Shown here: one piece after another, positions 27,001 to 38,316 of the stretch
Layout of the letters: every line of letters begins with the position of its first letter
Numbering within the stretch: position 1 is the first letter of the stretch
Source: Spisula solida
Taxonomy: Eukaryota > Mollusca > Bivalvia > Venerida > Mactridae
Length of the DNA stretch: 64,000 nucleotides
Direction of reading: 5' to 3'
Assembly (NCBI GenBank): GCA_947247005.1
Contig: OX365948.1
Span: forward strand, 13,381,455-13,445,454
The notes under the pieces: generated by a model
What the model saw: only the letters and a program-made list of their open reading frames with translations
What the model was told of the DNA's origin: nothing
The model's database searches: none
Position numbers and translations under genes: made by a program

Positions 27001-28860
27001 TCAATCATCAATATATATATATATATATATTACAGGGTATTTTATTCAAAATAAATCAATTTCCACTTCTAAGCAAATTGTTCATTATAAGTTCTTAAGA
27101 TTTGTGTTATTGTGTTTATCTCAGGTGTATGTGTAATATATGTATATATTTCCCTTGTGTATAGATATATATCTACAGAAAGTATATGTTCAATATACAC
27201 CATCAGCAGTTGATAGAACAAAAGTCGTTACAAAAATATGCCTAAATAATAAGGTTGATTGAAATGAAATTCAAGTGAGTAAAAATATTTGTCTGGAAAA
27301 AACATTACAGTCTGACATACCAGAAACACAACACAAATAAAAAGACAAAGGACCTGAAAAAATGAAAATCACAAAATCAAACTGAAGAAAATCAATGCTC
27401 TCCAATGATCTGTGCATTGGTTTATAACTCTTTAAAAAGTCATAAATGCTGCATTAATTTACAAACGTATTGAGAACATAGGTCATGTACCGGGCTATAT
27501 TGAATGTACCGGGCTATATATTGATTATTGTTCAATCATGTATTTCTATCATGAATGACTATAGAATCACATCAAATGGGAAAAGCCAAACAACTCTTAT
27601 CTTTAGTATGACATCTTTCTCTATTACTGAATTTACATTTCGTGTCTTCATTGCAAACAAAATAATGTTTATTTTAATGGATTCCTTAAGCAATGAAAGC
27701 TTTAAAGTTTGTAAAGCCAGCATGGGCATACAATACATATAAATAAATATATTGACATTTTAAGATCAACTTTGTATGAAATTTTCATCCAATAAATTTC
27801 TTTTAAAGTAAAGATCAATGTTCCTGAAAAATGTTGTACATGTACATGCAATAAAGTATGACACAAACATGTAAAATAAACTGAAGTAATCCATAGTAAT
27901 TGTACAACTGAATTGGGCCCAAAGTTTATAACTTTATGTTAAATTCTTGATTTGTTAATAGTGGAAGACTGGCAATAAACACAGGTAACAGTATGCCCAC
28001 AAATCTCACCAGTAGACCAAAAAAACTCACACAACTTTCCTACACCAATATTAACATTCAATACCGGTACACTACATTGTAAGCTTTACTCATCTTAAAG
28101 TAACAAACTCAGAGTAGAGAAATATCCAGTTAAATAACAATCATCTTTTTAATAACTAATCAAACCTCACATTTTTTGTTATTCAAACAGACCTACAGAT
28201 AAGCTTTTGGTGTAATTGGGTAACTACCCCCTGCTCCTTTTTCTAATGGGGTATTTTGTCATTACAATTGGGTACCAAAAATTGTTTATCCCCCCCCCCA
28301 AGTTAAAATCAATTGGGTAATATTTTTAATGACAAATGTTGTATTTTTAAACATAATATTCTTCAATATTAGAAACAACCCACCACAAATGACCTGTAAC
28401 AAGGGAAACTTGGTCATCCATTGCTTGATTTGCTTACAGAAGTGAGCAGAATAGTCATGGTTTTTTTTTGGTTTTGACAATACCATTGATAATTTCATTT
28501 AAAATACTTTCTACACGGACATGTGGCAGTATAGTTGAATAACTAATTACTTCATCTATTATTTTCTTGCAAATTACTTCGCCATCATCGTCGCCAGAAG
28601 ATAAGAAACTATGCAAAGTCATAATTTATGTGGTTGTGGTCATGGCCAGATATTGCAGCGAACGGGATTTACACATTTCCAATCATAGACTGGTTTAATA
28701 TATTTACTATTTATCGAAATGAACGGAATGGAGAGCACTAGCTTTACCAATGCGGTTCTGTTCAGAATTGAAATAATCAACCAGTTTAGAAAATTTGAAA
28801 TTGCTTAAATATGTAAACATTGGCTTTGGCTCATGTTTTAAGTTTTCACGTAATTCGTAT
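24030..28860. other. Long AT-rich non-coding stretch downstream of the Kelch gene
   Basis: No open frame with recognisable similarity. It contains a dispersed-repeat-like segment around 24110-24560 ('gacataactctgtggaaact', 'gggcgataactcagctgaaa'), an (AT)n tract near 27010-27030 and a C-run near 28292. Part of it could be an extended 3' untranslated region of the minus-strand Kelch gene if the first poly(A) signal is bypassed. Confidence 0.45.
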
Positions 28861-28866
28861 TTTATT
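28861..28866 (-). terminator. Candidate poly(A) signal for the Kelch gene
   Basis: AATAAA on the minus strand, the first canonical signal after the Kelch stop codon, giving a 3' UTR of about 490 bp. Confidence 0.5.
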
Positions 28867-29337
28867 TGCATGATTGTACGCATCCATTAAAAATAATTAT
28901 GTTTTTATGAAAATTGATTGCGTAATTACACAAATACGCGGCTTATCTGTGGCTCTGTTCAAAATTTTCAGAAAAACTCAGTTTATATTTCTGCCATTGA
29001 GGCAGTTTTGCATTGAATATTTTTACAGACTTCCCAAAATATATCAGTTGAATGGATGTTTTTTTAGTCAGACATAATCTGAATCATATATATTCATACG
29101 AAATCAGCCCAACAAATACATGTCTAATTGGGTATTTCATCTGTGCATCCCTGTTTTTCATCCCACAGATTTTCATTTTCAGTAAATATGTTTTTAGCTT
29201 TTGACAGTCCGTGTCTGGACATCTCGAATCTAGGAAGCCTGCAATGGTCGAGTAATATAGTTCAGACAATTTAACAAGTGAGGAGTACAGCACCTTACAA
29301 TAAGGTTATAAAAGAGACACCAGCTGGCAGCAGCAGA

Positions 29338-31101
29338 TCACATGTTAACTGTTACACAGCCATGAAAACCTCGAGCTTCCAGAAGAGATTTCTCCACAGT
29401 CCATGTCTTGGTCTCGGGATCGAAGCATTCAACAATTCGACTAGCGTGAGAATCAAGTGGGACTCCACGAACATTGTCCAACATTCCACCTATCACATAT
29501 ATCTTGTTCCTCAGCACTGTAGCACCACAATTTTTATGATTATAGTTTAAATCAGGCAATCTCTGGAATGTACGTTTCTCTGGATCTAACGTTATCACCT
29601 TCTTCGAGTCCTCCCATATAATGTAGAAGACACCACTGAGCACCACAATTTGAGCAAATTCAATTGCTTCTGGCAAGATAAAATGTTCTCGTAAAGGTTT
29701 AACAGCTGAGCTGTCTGCTGATCCCTCGTAACACTCCATCGACTTTACTTTGGCCCCACTCTGCAAACCTCCCACTTCAACTAGCAAGTTACCAAACGGG
29801 ACAATCTTTGACAATGTTCTAGGACAAGGTGAATGTCCGACAACAGTCCATACATTCTTAGACGGATCAAAGCATTCAATACAGCCCTGGTCTACAACTT
29901 CAAAATTAGCAGTATAAGTAACGCCTCCAAACAGATACAGTCTATCATGTAGCACTGCTGATGCATGTTTTGCCCTCGGTTGACTCATGCGTGTGATCTC
30001 ATGCCATTCCCTACCCCCGGTATCAAACTTCCACACTGTGTCGATAATTCTACCATCAAGAATTCCTCCAGCCACTATGATACAGTTCACCACAGCTGAG
30101 ACACTGAACCAGGTCACTTGTTTGGGAAATTCGGACAATGACGTCCAGGAATCTTTCTGTGGGTCAAACATCTCTACACTTCTCGTAACAAATCCATTCA
30201 AGCCACCAATAACGACAACAACTTCTCTAGCAATTGTTGATGGTCTGGGATGGAACTGGGTATCTTGCATACTACGCCGTCTACGACCGTACTGGTCATG
30301 TATAGTCTCATGTTTTATACGAGCCTCTTTGACTAGATCTAAACATTGATCACAGTTTTTTATTAGTGATTCTGCTTCTATACCCCGTAAATTGTTAATA
30401 TTGATCACAGGTAGTCGAACTTCTTGCAATAACTGAAGGAGGTATTTCTTCCTGTCTTCAACATCATACTTTATCCATCGTATCACAGCATTATACACGG
30501 TCTCTTCATTTCTTACTTCTATAAGGTCACTAGATACAAACCACATTAGTTTCTCTAGGCTTATTTCAAGAAATTCATCATACTGTACTAAAGATGTGAA
30601 ATTTTCAAAGGCATATTTCGTAGCATTTTCCTCTAACTTATGGCAGGAATGAATTTCAGCAAAGCATTGAATGCCTAAACAATTGGATGGATGAAGTTGC
30701 CGTTGTAAAAAATCACAACATGCATCGACAATGGCTGGGTACTGAAAGCGACATCCAGCAGTGAGCATTTCTTGAGCATTACCAGTGGAGATCTCTAAAC
30801 GTCCAGTGTAGACATAATCTATGATTCTCTTAAATGTCCATGGCGATATATCTTCAAAGTTCAGCCTGTTATCTCTATTCTCACGTACATCATTTGTAAA
30901 CATAGCATGAAAATATGGACTACTGGCGGACAGGATGTTTTTATGACATGGAAATTCTTCTTGTCCCAAACAAAGAACTGTATCGGTAAATAACTTCTTC
31001 GTCCTCATTTCATTAAGTTGTTTCAAGAGGCTGATACCATAGTTGACATCCAGGATCGCGTACCTGTCATTTGAAGGGTTCTCTAGACCCATCTCCGCCA
31101 T
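29338..31101 (-). CDS. BTB-BACK-Kelch protein, KLHL24/KLHL6/KLHL35-like
   Basis: A single uninterrupted frame of 587 codons. BTB domain at about residues 27-134 (CHKNILSASSPYFHAMF at 52-68), BACK domain at about 139-240 starting with a 3-box (NCLGIQCFAE), then a basic linker (RRRR at 273-276) and six Kelch blades from about 293, marked by IGG, AGG, FGG, VGG and IGG turns; the fifth blade lacks the double glycine. The protein ends HGCVTVNM, close to the YHGCVTIH end I recall for KLHL24. BTB-Kelch proteins of this kind usually act as substrate adaptors of cullin-3 ubiquitin ligases; the substrate cannot be read here. The start is the ATG at 31101 in a good context (CAACATGG). The frame extends eight codons further to a TTG, which is not a likely start. 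Length agrees with the family. Intronless coding is notable because vertebrate relatives are split. Confidence 0.95.
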   Translation of the reverse strand: MAEMGLENPSNDRYAILDVNYGISLLKQLNEMRTKKLFTDTVLCLGQEEFPCHKNILSASSPYFHAMFTNDVRENRDNRLNFEDISPWTFKRIIDYVYTGRLEISTGNAQEMLTAGCRFQYPAIVDACCDFLQRQLHPSNCLGIQCFAEIHSCHKLEENATKYAFENFTSLVQYDEFLEISLEKLMWFVSSDLIEVRNEETVYNAVIRWIKYDVEDRKKYLLQLLQEVRLPVININNLRGIEAESLIKNCDQCLDLVKEARIKHETIHDQYGRRRRSMQDTQFHPRPSTIAREVVVVIGGLNGFVTRSVEMFDPQKDSWTSLSEFPKQVTWFSVSAVVNCIIVAGGILDGRIIDTVWKFDTGGREWHEITRMSQPRAKHASAVLHDRLYLFGGVTYTANFEVVDQGCIECFDPSKNVWTVVGHSPCPRTLSKIVPFGNLLVEVGGLQSGAKVKSMECYEGSADSSAVKPLREHFILPEAIEFAQIVVLSGVFYIIWEDSKKVITLDPEKRTFQRLPDLNYNHKNCGATVLRNKIYVIGGMLDNVRGVPLDSHASRIVECFDPETKTWTVEKSLLEARGFHGCVTVNM

Positions 31102-31200
31102 GTTGAGGCAAGAATATGCAACCAATTGTATCTTCTAAAAGAACTTTGATGACACTGAAAGTAAAAAGTTAATACTAATTAAAGGTAACGTGTAAGGACC

Positions 31201-31323
31201 TAAGGTTGATTGTGAAACAAGTTCTTTACTTCTTATAACTTTTACATTAATCACTCTTAACACCTCATTCCTGATGATATCAATTGCCACAAGGCTATGA
31301 GGGACAGAAGCCAGCTTTCCCTT
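31201..31323 (-). repeat. 3' part of a tRNA-derived SINE upstream of the Kelch gene
   Basis: Read on the minus strand this matches the 3' half of the SINE at 33725-33966: 'aagggaa-ctggcttct', 'catcaggaa-gaggtgt', 'agagtgattaat' and 'aacttgtttcacaatc' occur in the same order. It ends about 100 bp before the Kelch start codon in the sense orientation, so it is probably within the 5' UTR, promoter or a 5' intron. Confidence 0.75.
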
Positions 31324-31339
31324 CAATGTAAATAGAGGA

Positions 31340-31700
31340 GAAACAAGAGCTGTCCATAAGACAGTGTGCTCGACTATTCACAGCCATTTGTCACATAAAA
31401 GGTTCAAAACAGGCTATAACTTGTACACATCATACAACCAAGTTTCACAGCAATATCATTGAGAGTACATGAGATAATAATTGGTCTGAATGTAACTTGC
31501 ACGTAAAACTTTAACCAAGAAACTTTTAAGAAAGAAAGTGGCATAACTCTATTTAAAATCAAAATGGAGTCATTGCACTTGACCAGTATAAGCTTAAAGT
31601 ATTGACTTAGGCTGATGAACAAGTGTTGTAAGTTACAATGGTATATCATTGCAGATCTATACTGGCTGGCGAGTAGTTTCCGACAGCGAGCAGTATCCGA
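31340..31700. repeat. Dispersed repeat fragment
   Basis: Begins 'aacaagagctgtccataaga' followed by 'cagtgtgctcgac' and then text of the type 'aagtttcacagcaatatc...gaaagtggcataactct', which resembles a dispersed repeat I associate with molluscs. The open frame 31404-31703 (minus) is part of it. Confidence 0.5.
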
Positions 31701-32620
31701 CATTCGATATTTTTTCGTATTTCAGCGTAGCTTTTTGAATTAAAGTGAAGAATATAATGAAAGAACTACACCAAAGCATCATTGTGTGTGGCAAAATAAT
31801 TAAAATTCACGTAAATTAAAAGAAAATACTACGAAATGCACCTAATACAATAATAATCTTCATCTCTTTTGCTTAGGGGATCAACTGTTTATGAAAAATG
31901 TGCATGCGCAATGAAACAAACAAGTTAATCTTTTTATAGCCATGGGATTGCCTGAGTCGTTGATAAAGCTCATTGTAGCTCACAACAGTCATGAACGGAT
32001 TCAGCGATCCAAAATGGAAGTCAGCGATAGAATAATATTGACAAAATACATCATTATTGACGTCTAACTAATTGACGTCATACTATTTATTAATTAGAAA
32101 ATGCTATGACTATAAGGTTACAATCTTCGTCTGTGTGTACTCTAAACTACGATACACAACTCTTAAACGATATGTACATTGTACAGCCAATAGGAGTTAA
32201 CTCCCTTTAGTATAGAGGCTCAATATGGGAAAAATATAGTATTATTAGTAATTAAATGCGAAATGTCGGCTACTGCTACTCTTCATCCAGTTAACGGCCT
32301 AAAATAGTGACCCCTTTGTGACCCTAAACACAGTACACTGTGTTACATTAAAAGTACCAAAAAAGTGACACATATTTCGCTCAGGATTATTAAAAGGTAA
32401 TTTTATTTCTTTAAAAGTACATCGTTGTCTTGAAAAACTTAGAACACCTGCAAAAATTGTCGGATACTGCTCGCCAGCCAGTAGTATATGAGATATATGG
32501 TATGAATGTAAGTTGCAATTGTCACATGTTGAATTGTAAAAAAAAAAATTATTTTAAAAACACGCAAATCTTTATCATTAAATGTGTAACACTGCTACAG
32601 ATTACGTATAATTTTCGTAT
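31701..32620. other. Probable upstream region of the Kelch gene, no exon identified
   Basis: Unique-looking sequence. A 5' non-coding exon of the minus-strand Kelch gene may lie here but I cannot fix splice sites. No other gene seen. Confidence 0.4.
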
Positions 32621-32625
32621 AACAG

Positions 32626-32990
32626 ATTCGGGTGGGACAGTGGTGGAGTGGTAATACACTTGACTACTGATCGAGAGGTCCCTGGTGCGAATCTCGGTCG
32701 GTGCACTTGGTCATTTCTGAAACGCTTTTCAGTGTTTCCTGCCCAACTAGAGACAAACTGGTTGGAAACCCAGAGGTAGTCTCTCGTGTATCGGTGCTGT
32801 ACACTGGGCACGTTCAAGAACCGAGGAATCTATTCGAACCGAGCTAAGTAACGCACCCAGATTCCTTGTATCACACCTGTGTCTCTTAGTCTTAATTGAT
32901 TTTATGTCTGCCCCTGTCAGACACTGCCAATAATAATCAGAAATGGATTGTCGGCAGTAAAAAGTAGAAGTAGTTAATAAAGTTTAATTA
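32626..32990 (+). mobile_element. tRNA-derived SINE (family 1)
   Basis: The head is tRNA-like: 'cagtggtggagtggtaatac' resembles an A box and 'cctggtgcgaatctcgg' resembles a B box (consensus GGTTCGANNCC). A non-tRNA body and a 3' tail 'tgccaataataatcagaaa' plus 'gtcggcagtaaaaag' follow. The tail resembles the 3' end of the LINE that finishes at 42048, so the SINE may use that LINE's enzyme. Confidence 0.75.
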
Positions 32991-32999
32991 AAACGTGCA

Positions 33000-33720
33000 A
33001 AGATCATATCAAATGCGACTCAGTCAAGAAACACTGCGACAGTTGGCGACATTTCAATGTGTCAGTCGCGAAATGACATTTCATTCCTTGACACTTGAGT
33101 CGCCAATCAGACTGGCAACAGAACAGATTGCAAATGTTTCTTCATACCGTTTTTTATATAAAATTATAATTTAATTCAGAATGTATAAAAACATACATAA
33201 ATACGTACGGCAGCTCAATTTGCACCAAAATTTATCATAGCCAACTCTCAGGTTATGACTGTCGCCATTGCTTGCCTACATGTACACTGTAATGACGTCA
33301 TTCCGTTGCAACAGTTGTTTTGATTGGATAAGCGCAAAGTAAGGCCCGTCATGTAAATTATACTGTAGATCTACATCATACGACCCTATCACACTTGAGC
33401 GACCGTGCAGGACTGTATACAGGTGGTCGAAGGTTATTTGCGTATTTGTAATTGCGCAACTTCAACATTTAAACATTTACAATATGCCAAATATTAATCA
33501 AATCGCATTATAAATAGTTGAGATAGGATGAAAAATTTAGGTGTTGCGTTGGGAGTGTGAGTACGTCATGTAAGTGTATGATTGCTCGTACTTGAAGTAC
33601 ACCAGGTCACGGACCTCAGCATTGTCATGCGTGAATCTAGAGATGGGATTGCGATACGTACGAACCCCTAAAATTTTGAGATTATCTTATAATATAATGT
33701 ATTTACACGAGTTCATCAGG
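33000..33720. other. Intergenic with a small inverted repeat
   Basis: Between about 33013 and 33105, 'gcgactcagtcaag' and 'cttgacacttgagtcgcc' form imperfect inverted repeats. Otherwise nothing recognised. Confidence 0.45.
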
Positions 33721-33724
33721 GCTT

Positions 33725-33966
33725 TCTCGATAGCCTAGTGGTTGAGCGCTCGCTTCGAGTGCGGGAGGTCTCGGGTTCGATCACTGGCCGCATCATACCA
33801 AAGACGAAATAAAAATGGTATCAGAAATCGCCTTACTAGACGCTCAGCTTCAAAGGGAAACTGGCTTCTCTTCTCTCATACGCTCGTTGCGATGGATAAC
33901 ATCAGGAAGGAGGTGTCGAGAGTGATTAATATAAGTTGGAAAAACTTGTTTCACAATCGATCTTAA
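33725..33966 (+). mobile_element. tRNA-derived SINE (family 2), intact head
   Basis: 'tagcctagtggttgagcgct' is a near-canonical A box region and 'ctcgggttcgatcactgg' is a B box. The body, from about 33843, is shared with the remnant at 31201-31323. It is not a functional tRNA gene: the stems do not close into a full cloverleaf with an acceptor, and a long non-tRNA body follows. Confidence 0.8.
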
Positions 33967-33969
33967 ATA

Positions 33970-34440
33970 AATTAGTATAAACTATCAGGGCTTCCAGTCT
34001 GATCAGAACAGCTCATTAAGAAAAAGCAAAATAGTTGGTCGAACTCCCAGAGCCGTCAGAGACGGATGATGCTCCACATGTGGTGTTTGTCACAGAAAAT
34101 ACGCCAACATAATATATATAAAAGAGAGATACGGGTTTTTTGCACTGCACTATAATTTAATGAGATTTATTTAAATATAAAGTTTGAAATAGATGTATCC
34201 AATACTGTATAAGTTATGGCATGGACTTTAATTAAGTATAAAACATTAAAAAGGGGAGTTACAATGAAATGTTATGGTTCTTGCTTCCCTTTAATGAGAT
34301 TTATTTTCTTTCTTTTCTTTGTAAGCTTCACCCCTCATATAGAGTATTATCGAAGTTGAATATATACAGTCATGTGCAGCCAAGAACAACAGAAAATCAG
34401 TAAAAATCCAAAATATACATTTAAAACGATAAAACGGCTG
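33970..34440. other. Repeat-rich spacer
   Basis: Contains phrases of dispersed repeat type ('ataaagtttgaaatagatgt', 'aaggggagttacaatgaaat') similar to 35130-35430. No gene. Confidence 0.4.
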
Positions 34441-34446
34441 AGATGT

Positions 34447-34592
34447 TTAGACGACCACAGTCTGCAGCCTAGCTCGGAAGCTGTCGGTGGTATTTGCTGC
34501 TATAACAGAAGCTGAAAGTTTGTTCCATATGCGAATAGCGCTCAAGACGAAGGATTCTTTGTGAATATCGATACCAGAGTGAATATTATGAC
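34447..34592 (-). mobile_element. C-terminal scrap of a non-LTR retrotransposon polymerase
   Basis: The minus strand reads KESFVLSAIRIWNKLSAS followed by a stretch ending FRARLQTVVV and a stop at 34447-34449. The pattern 'I-R-x-W-N-x-L ... F-x-x-R-L' is characteristic of the last residues of CR1/jockey-type LINE polymerases. It is cut off by the TIR element that starts at 34595. Confidence 0.7.
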
Positions 34593-34594
34593 CT

Positions 34595-35039
34595 CAGGCC
34601 CCAATTCCACGAAAAACTTAAGTTATTCCTCAGCTGAGACTGTTATTTAAAAACATATTTTGGTGGTTAAATGACTCAAATGTATACCGGTATTTAAATA
34701 CATTGTTTCATCACAGTTAGATGTAAATTTAATAGTGCAATACATAATCAGTCCGATTTTTACAGAAAATGGTGCTTTAAAGTTATAAACATCTAAAGTA
34801 AAATCTTAAGTCCGTTATTATAAGCTCAAGTACGAAGTGGTTTATTGTTCATTCTGTTGGATTTCCATGAGCATTTCATAGAATATTCACATACTAAATC
34901 ATTATTTAGCAATAAATACACAGTTTCTGGTAGCAATCGACATCACAAGACTTTAATTGTAGTCATATAATAAATTCAAAATAGCAATCTCAGCTGAGCA
35001 ATAACTTTTTTTAAAGTTTTTTCGTGGAATTGGTGCCTG
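34595..35039. mobile_element. TIR element (MITE-like), 445 bp
   Basis: Left end 'caggccccaattccacgaaa' followed by 'aacttaagttattcctcagc'; the right end is the complement ('ttttttcgtggaattggtgcctg', in two pieces). Arms are about 45 bp with a few mismatches. The interior is AT-rich with no coding capacity. Confidence 0.8.
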
Positions 35040-35129
35040 GTAACAGTTATTAATGGATCTAAGTAAACAGGCGAGATGGTATAGCAATGAGTTCATGTAT
35101 TATCCTATATATCATTATCACTTTCATTT

Positions 35130-35430
35130 GTCTGCGTCGTTGTCTATTCACCTATGAAGTTTCAAATTGATATCTTCAATTCTGTACCAGTTATGGATTG
35201 AAAAGATTTAAGTATGGAAAATACAAAGGGGTATAACTCCAAAAATAAAGAGTTATGGTTCTTGGGCTTTGTCCATCCTCTCAATGGGATCTATTTACCT
35301 ATGAAGTTTCAAATTGATATCTCTTATACTTTTCGAGTTATGGCCCGGACAAGATTTAAGTGTGAAAAAATACATAGGGGAATAACTACGATGGGTGGTC
35401 CAGAATTACGTGGACTTTTGCTCTAATTCA
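35130..35430. repeat. Dispersed repeat, two tandem ~130-bp units
   Basis: 'acctatgaagtttcaaattg' plus 'atatct' occurs twice (about 35150 and 35297), each followed by 'gagttatgg' type text; a related piece recurs near 39485. The open frame 35214-35426 is inside it. Confidence 0.6.
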
Positions 35431-35808
35431 AAAACAGTTATACTTACAGTTACAAATCTGTAGACCATGTAATACAATTACAATTTTTGAAGGAAATTAT
35501 TGGCGTTAGATCCCAAACACAGAATAATTTTATATATGGAGAAGTAGGGCGATACCCACTTAAAATTACATGTTTAGTTATATACGATTTTATTCCACCT
35601 TTACAGTGATGTATACATTCATTTTATAAACAATAGAAATAGTGATAATTGATAGAGAACAACATTAATATATACAAAGCACATGTGAAATATAAAGAAT
35701 AGAGAATGCATAGGAATAATATAATATGAAACAAACACATTTTACAAATACATGTTATGTCATTGCTTTGTGTCTACTGTTAGTGAACATGCGTTTCTAG
35801 GTAACTAA

Positions 35809-36900
35809 TTATTTACGTGAATGCGATGTACAAATGTCATGTATGTATTTAATTGATAGCTCAAGAAAGCTCAATTGTAAGTTATGGGACAATGAATATA
35901 ATACGGGCAATTGTGCATTAAACAAACATTGGGTAAAGGACTCGCTGTCAGCTGTGTCTAGAAATGTTCCTACATTTTCTCCGCAGACGTGTGTTATGCT
36001 TTGTATGAATGAAACTTTTTTACGGCGAGTATACATACATTGTGCCAAGAGATGTAAGTTTATGTCGACAGTTTCTGTTTTGCAGTATTTACATGTTGCC
36101 TTGTTTTGAAACTGTCTATATGTCAGCATTCGAACTGCCGTGAACGCGTATATTAATTTAGAGCGAGTATTTGCTGACGACCATATAACAGAAGGTGAGA
36201 CTGATTCGTGAATAAGTCTGAATCTTCGAAATTCATCGTCATTATGCACTCTACCCTGCCAATTACGCAATTGAAATTCATATACAGATTTATTTACAAT
36301 TATTTTCCACGAATTTAGTCCTGGATACGATGTGTCTGATAAATATTGCTGAATATAGTTCAACAATTTGTATTTAGCAAGTAACTTGAAAATATCGGGA
36401 ATGAAACCGCGCTGGTTTTTAAAGCCCTTCAGTATGAACAGTTGGAGTCTGTAGCAAAATATTTTCCGACATAGATTTTCGGATGGCATTGTACACAATT
36501 TTTGAAGAAAGCAAAGCTTTCTCCGATCTATTTCGGTTTCTATGTTAAACCAACCTACTGTGTTGAGGGCCATATCGGTTCTCGTATAAGTCGGTAAATG
36601 TTGAATCTTTTTAGCGGCAAGCCTTAAAAGCTTTTCAAGCTTTAGTAACTCATTTGTTGAAATATTGTACCATAATTCTACGCCATACAGCGCAGTTGGA
36701 ATTACCACACTACGAACAAGTGACGCCATCACAAGAGGATTGATGTCACCTATGTTTTGTTCCAGGGATAAGATTGAGAAAAGTGACGATCTGGCTTTTC
36801 TTATCCGTGCATCAATTGTATCTGTACACGTGAGGGGTGTATTAAGTACAATACCAATAAAAAATCTTGAGCAAAGTCCGTTAAACATGTTTTAGATACT
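35809..36900 (-). mobile_element. Truncated LINE, C-terminal part of ORF2
   Basis: A 359-codon open frame on the minus strand resembles the region C-terminal to the reverse transcriptase: PLVMASLVRSVVIPTALYGV near the N-terminus (compare 'LVRP-x-L-x-Y' of LINEs), then a cysteine/histidine cluster CKYCKTETVDINLHLLAQC near the C-terminus, as in the zinc-knuckle-like motif of such elements. The reverse transcriptase itself is missing. The frame is intact for over 1 kb, so the copy is young or lightly decayed. Confidence 0.75.
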
Positions 36901-36939
36901 TTAGGGTTTTCAGAGGTATGGATTAATTAGAATGTCGCT

Positions 36940-37748
36940 AACAATAAATTGTTTCTGTCTATTTTTAAACAAAGAGTAAAAGATAATTATTTACAAATTT
37001 GGAATAACGAAGTAGAAAATTCGACAAGGACAAGAACTTATAAATTATTCTGTGGTTTTAACTTTCAATCTTACTTAGATCACATTAATTTCCATAAAAA
37101 CAGGTTTGCTCTCACTAGATTCCGTGTCTCAGCACACATGTTAGAGGTAGAAGCCGGGAGATAGCACAAACCACAGAAATCCCATACGATGAAAGAAACT
37201 GTCATACATGTAATACCCTAGAAGACGAATTTCACTTTTTGTTAGATTGTCCTCTTTATCACGAAGTAAGAAAATGTCATACTAAACGATATTTCTGGAA
37301 TCATCCAAATGTGCCAAAATTTGTTGAACTTTTAAGATCTGATAATAAGACTATCCAGAAAAACATATCCATGTACTTTACAGAAAAGTTTCGAAATAAG
37401 ACGCAAGACAATCATGTATGCTTTTAATTAGTACTGTAGTATATTTCACTTAAATATCTCTTTCTCACTTTGTATATACATGTTGTACATGTATGTATAT
37501 GTGTTCGTTGAATAACTACAATTACAGTAGGAGTGTATGTATCATACATTCAAACCGATTATGTTGTACGCTAAAGTTAAAATTTAAAAATTGATTATAT
37601 TGTTTATTATTATAGGAATAATTTGACACGATTAGAACTGAATATGCTAATAATGTCACCATTAACCATTGAAAAATATGTGAAATTGTATATACTTGTA
37701 GAATAGTAGGCATATTTGCCCTTTTCTTGAATAAACTATCTATCTATC
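36940..37748 (+). mobile_element. Truncated LINE 3' end, opposite orientation
   Basis: Two plus-strand frames (36949-37164 and about 37165-37427) join by one frameshift near 37160. The second reads CHTCNTLEDEFHFLLDCPLY, the cysteine/histidine signature of LINE C-termini. It ends with AATAAA at about 37730 and a short tail 'ctatctatctatc', an expected LINE 3' end. It starts about 40 bp from the start of the minus-strand LINE fragment, so the two are back to back. Confidence 0.75.
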
Positions 37749-38316
37749 ATGTAATAGTAATGCTTATTCGACAAGTATACCAAATTTCATTCGGATATGA
37801 TCATAAATAATGAAAATACAGCGTCTGTAAGAGGGTATGATTATGAATCGCGGGGCAGCGCAGAAATGACGTACGACGTCACCTTCACGCCTGTACCATT
37901 TCATGAAGCTTATGAACACTGTTAATCAACTGTTCTTAATTCTTCCGAACCCATTATGCTTATATTGTGTGCATATTTAATCGTCCTGTCAATATTTACT
38001 GAACTGCACCGTAACCAGCTCTGCAAGAAAATATTTTTCCACTAATGTCACAGATGGTTGATTCTGACCAACGTAAGCAACGATCAAGTCATCGTCGGAT
38101 TTTTACCTCTACCCTCATTGTCTGTCTCACCATCCATGGCAGGCCTTCTTTAAAACGTGTTTGTAATTTAAAAACAAGTGACAGTGATACCATAGGTCGA
38201 ATATATTTGTACTTGATTTCTCCTACATTCTTTTCGTCTGCATTTGGGTTTTTCTTTGCTGTACACAGAATATCAAGGTTATGCGACTGTAAATTAAACG
38301 TGGTGACATCATTTTT
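37749..38316. other. Intergenic, nothing recognised
   Basis: No gene or clear repeat; the open frame 38045-38329 has no recognisable features. Confidence 0.45.

Noticed and set aside
31102..31125. N-terminal extension of the Kelch protein by eight codons
   Set aside because: It would start at TTG; the ATG at 31101 has a good initiation context.
33725..33795. tRNA gene
   Set aside because: A and B boxes are good but the acceptor stem does not close and a SINE body follows.
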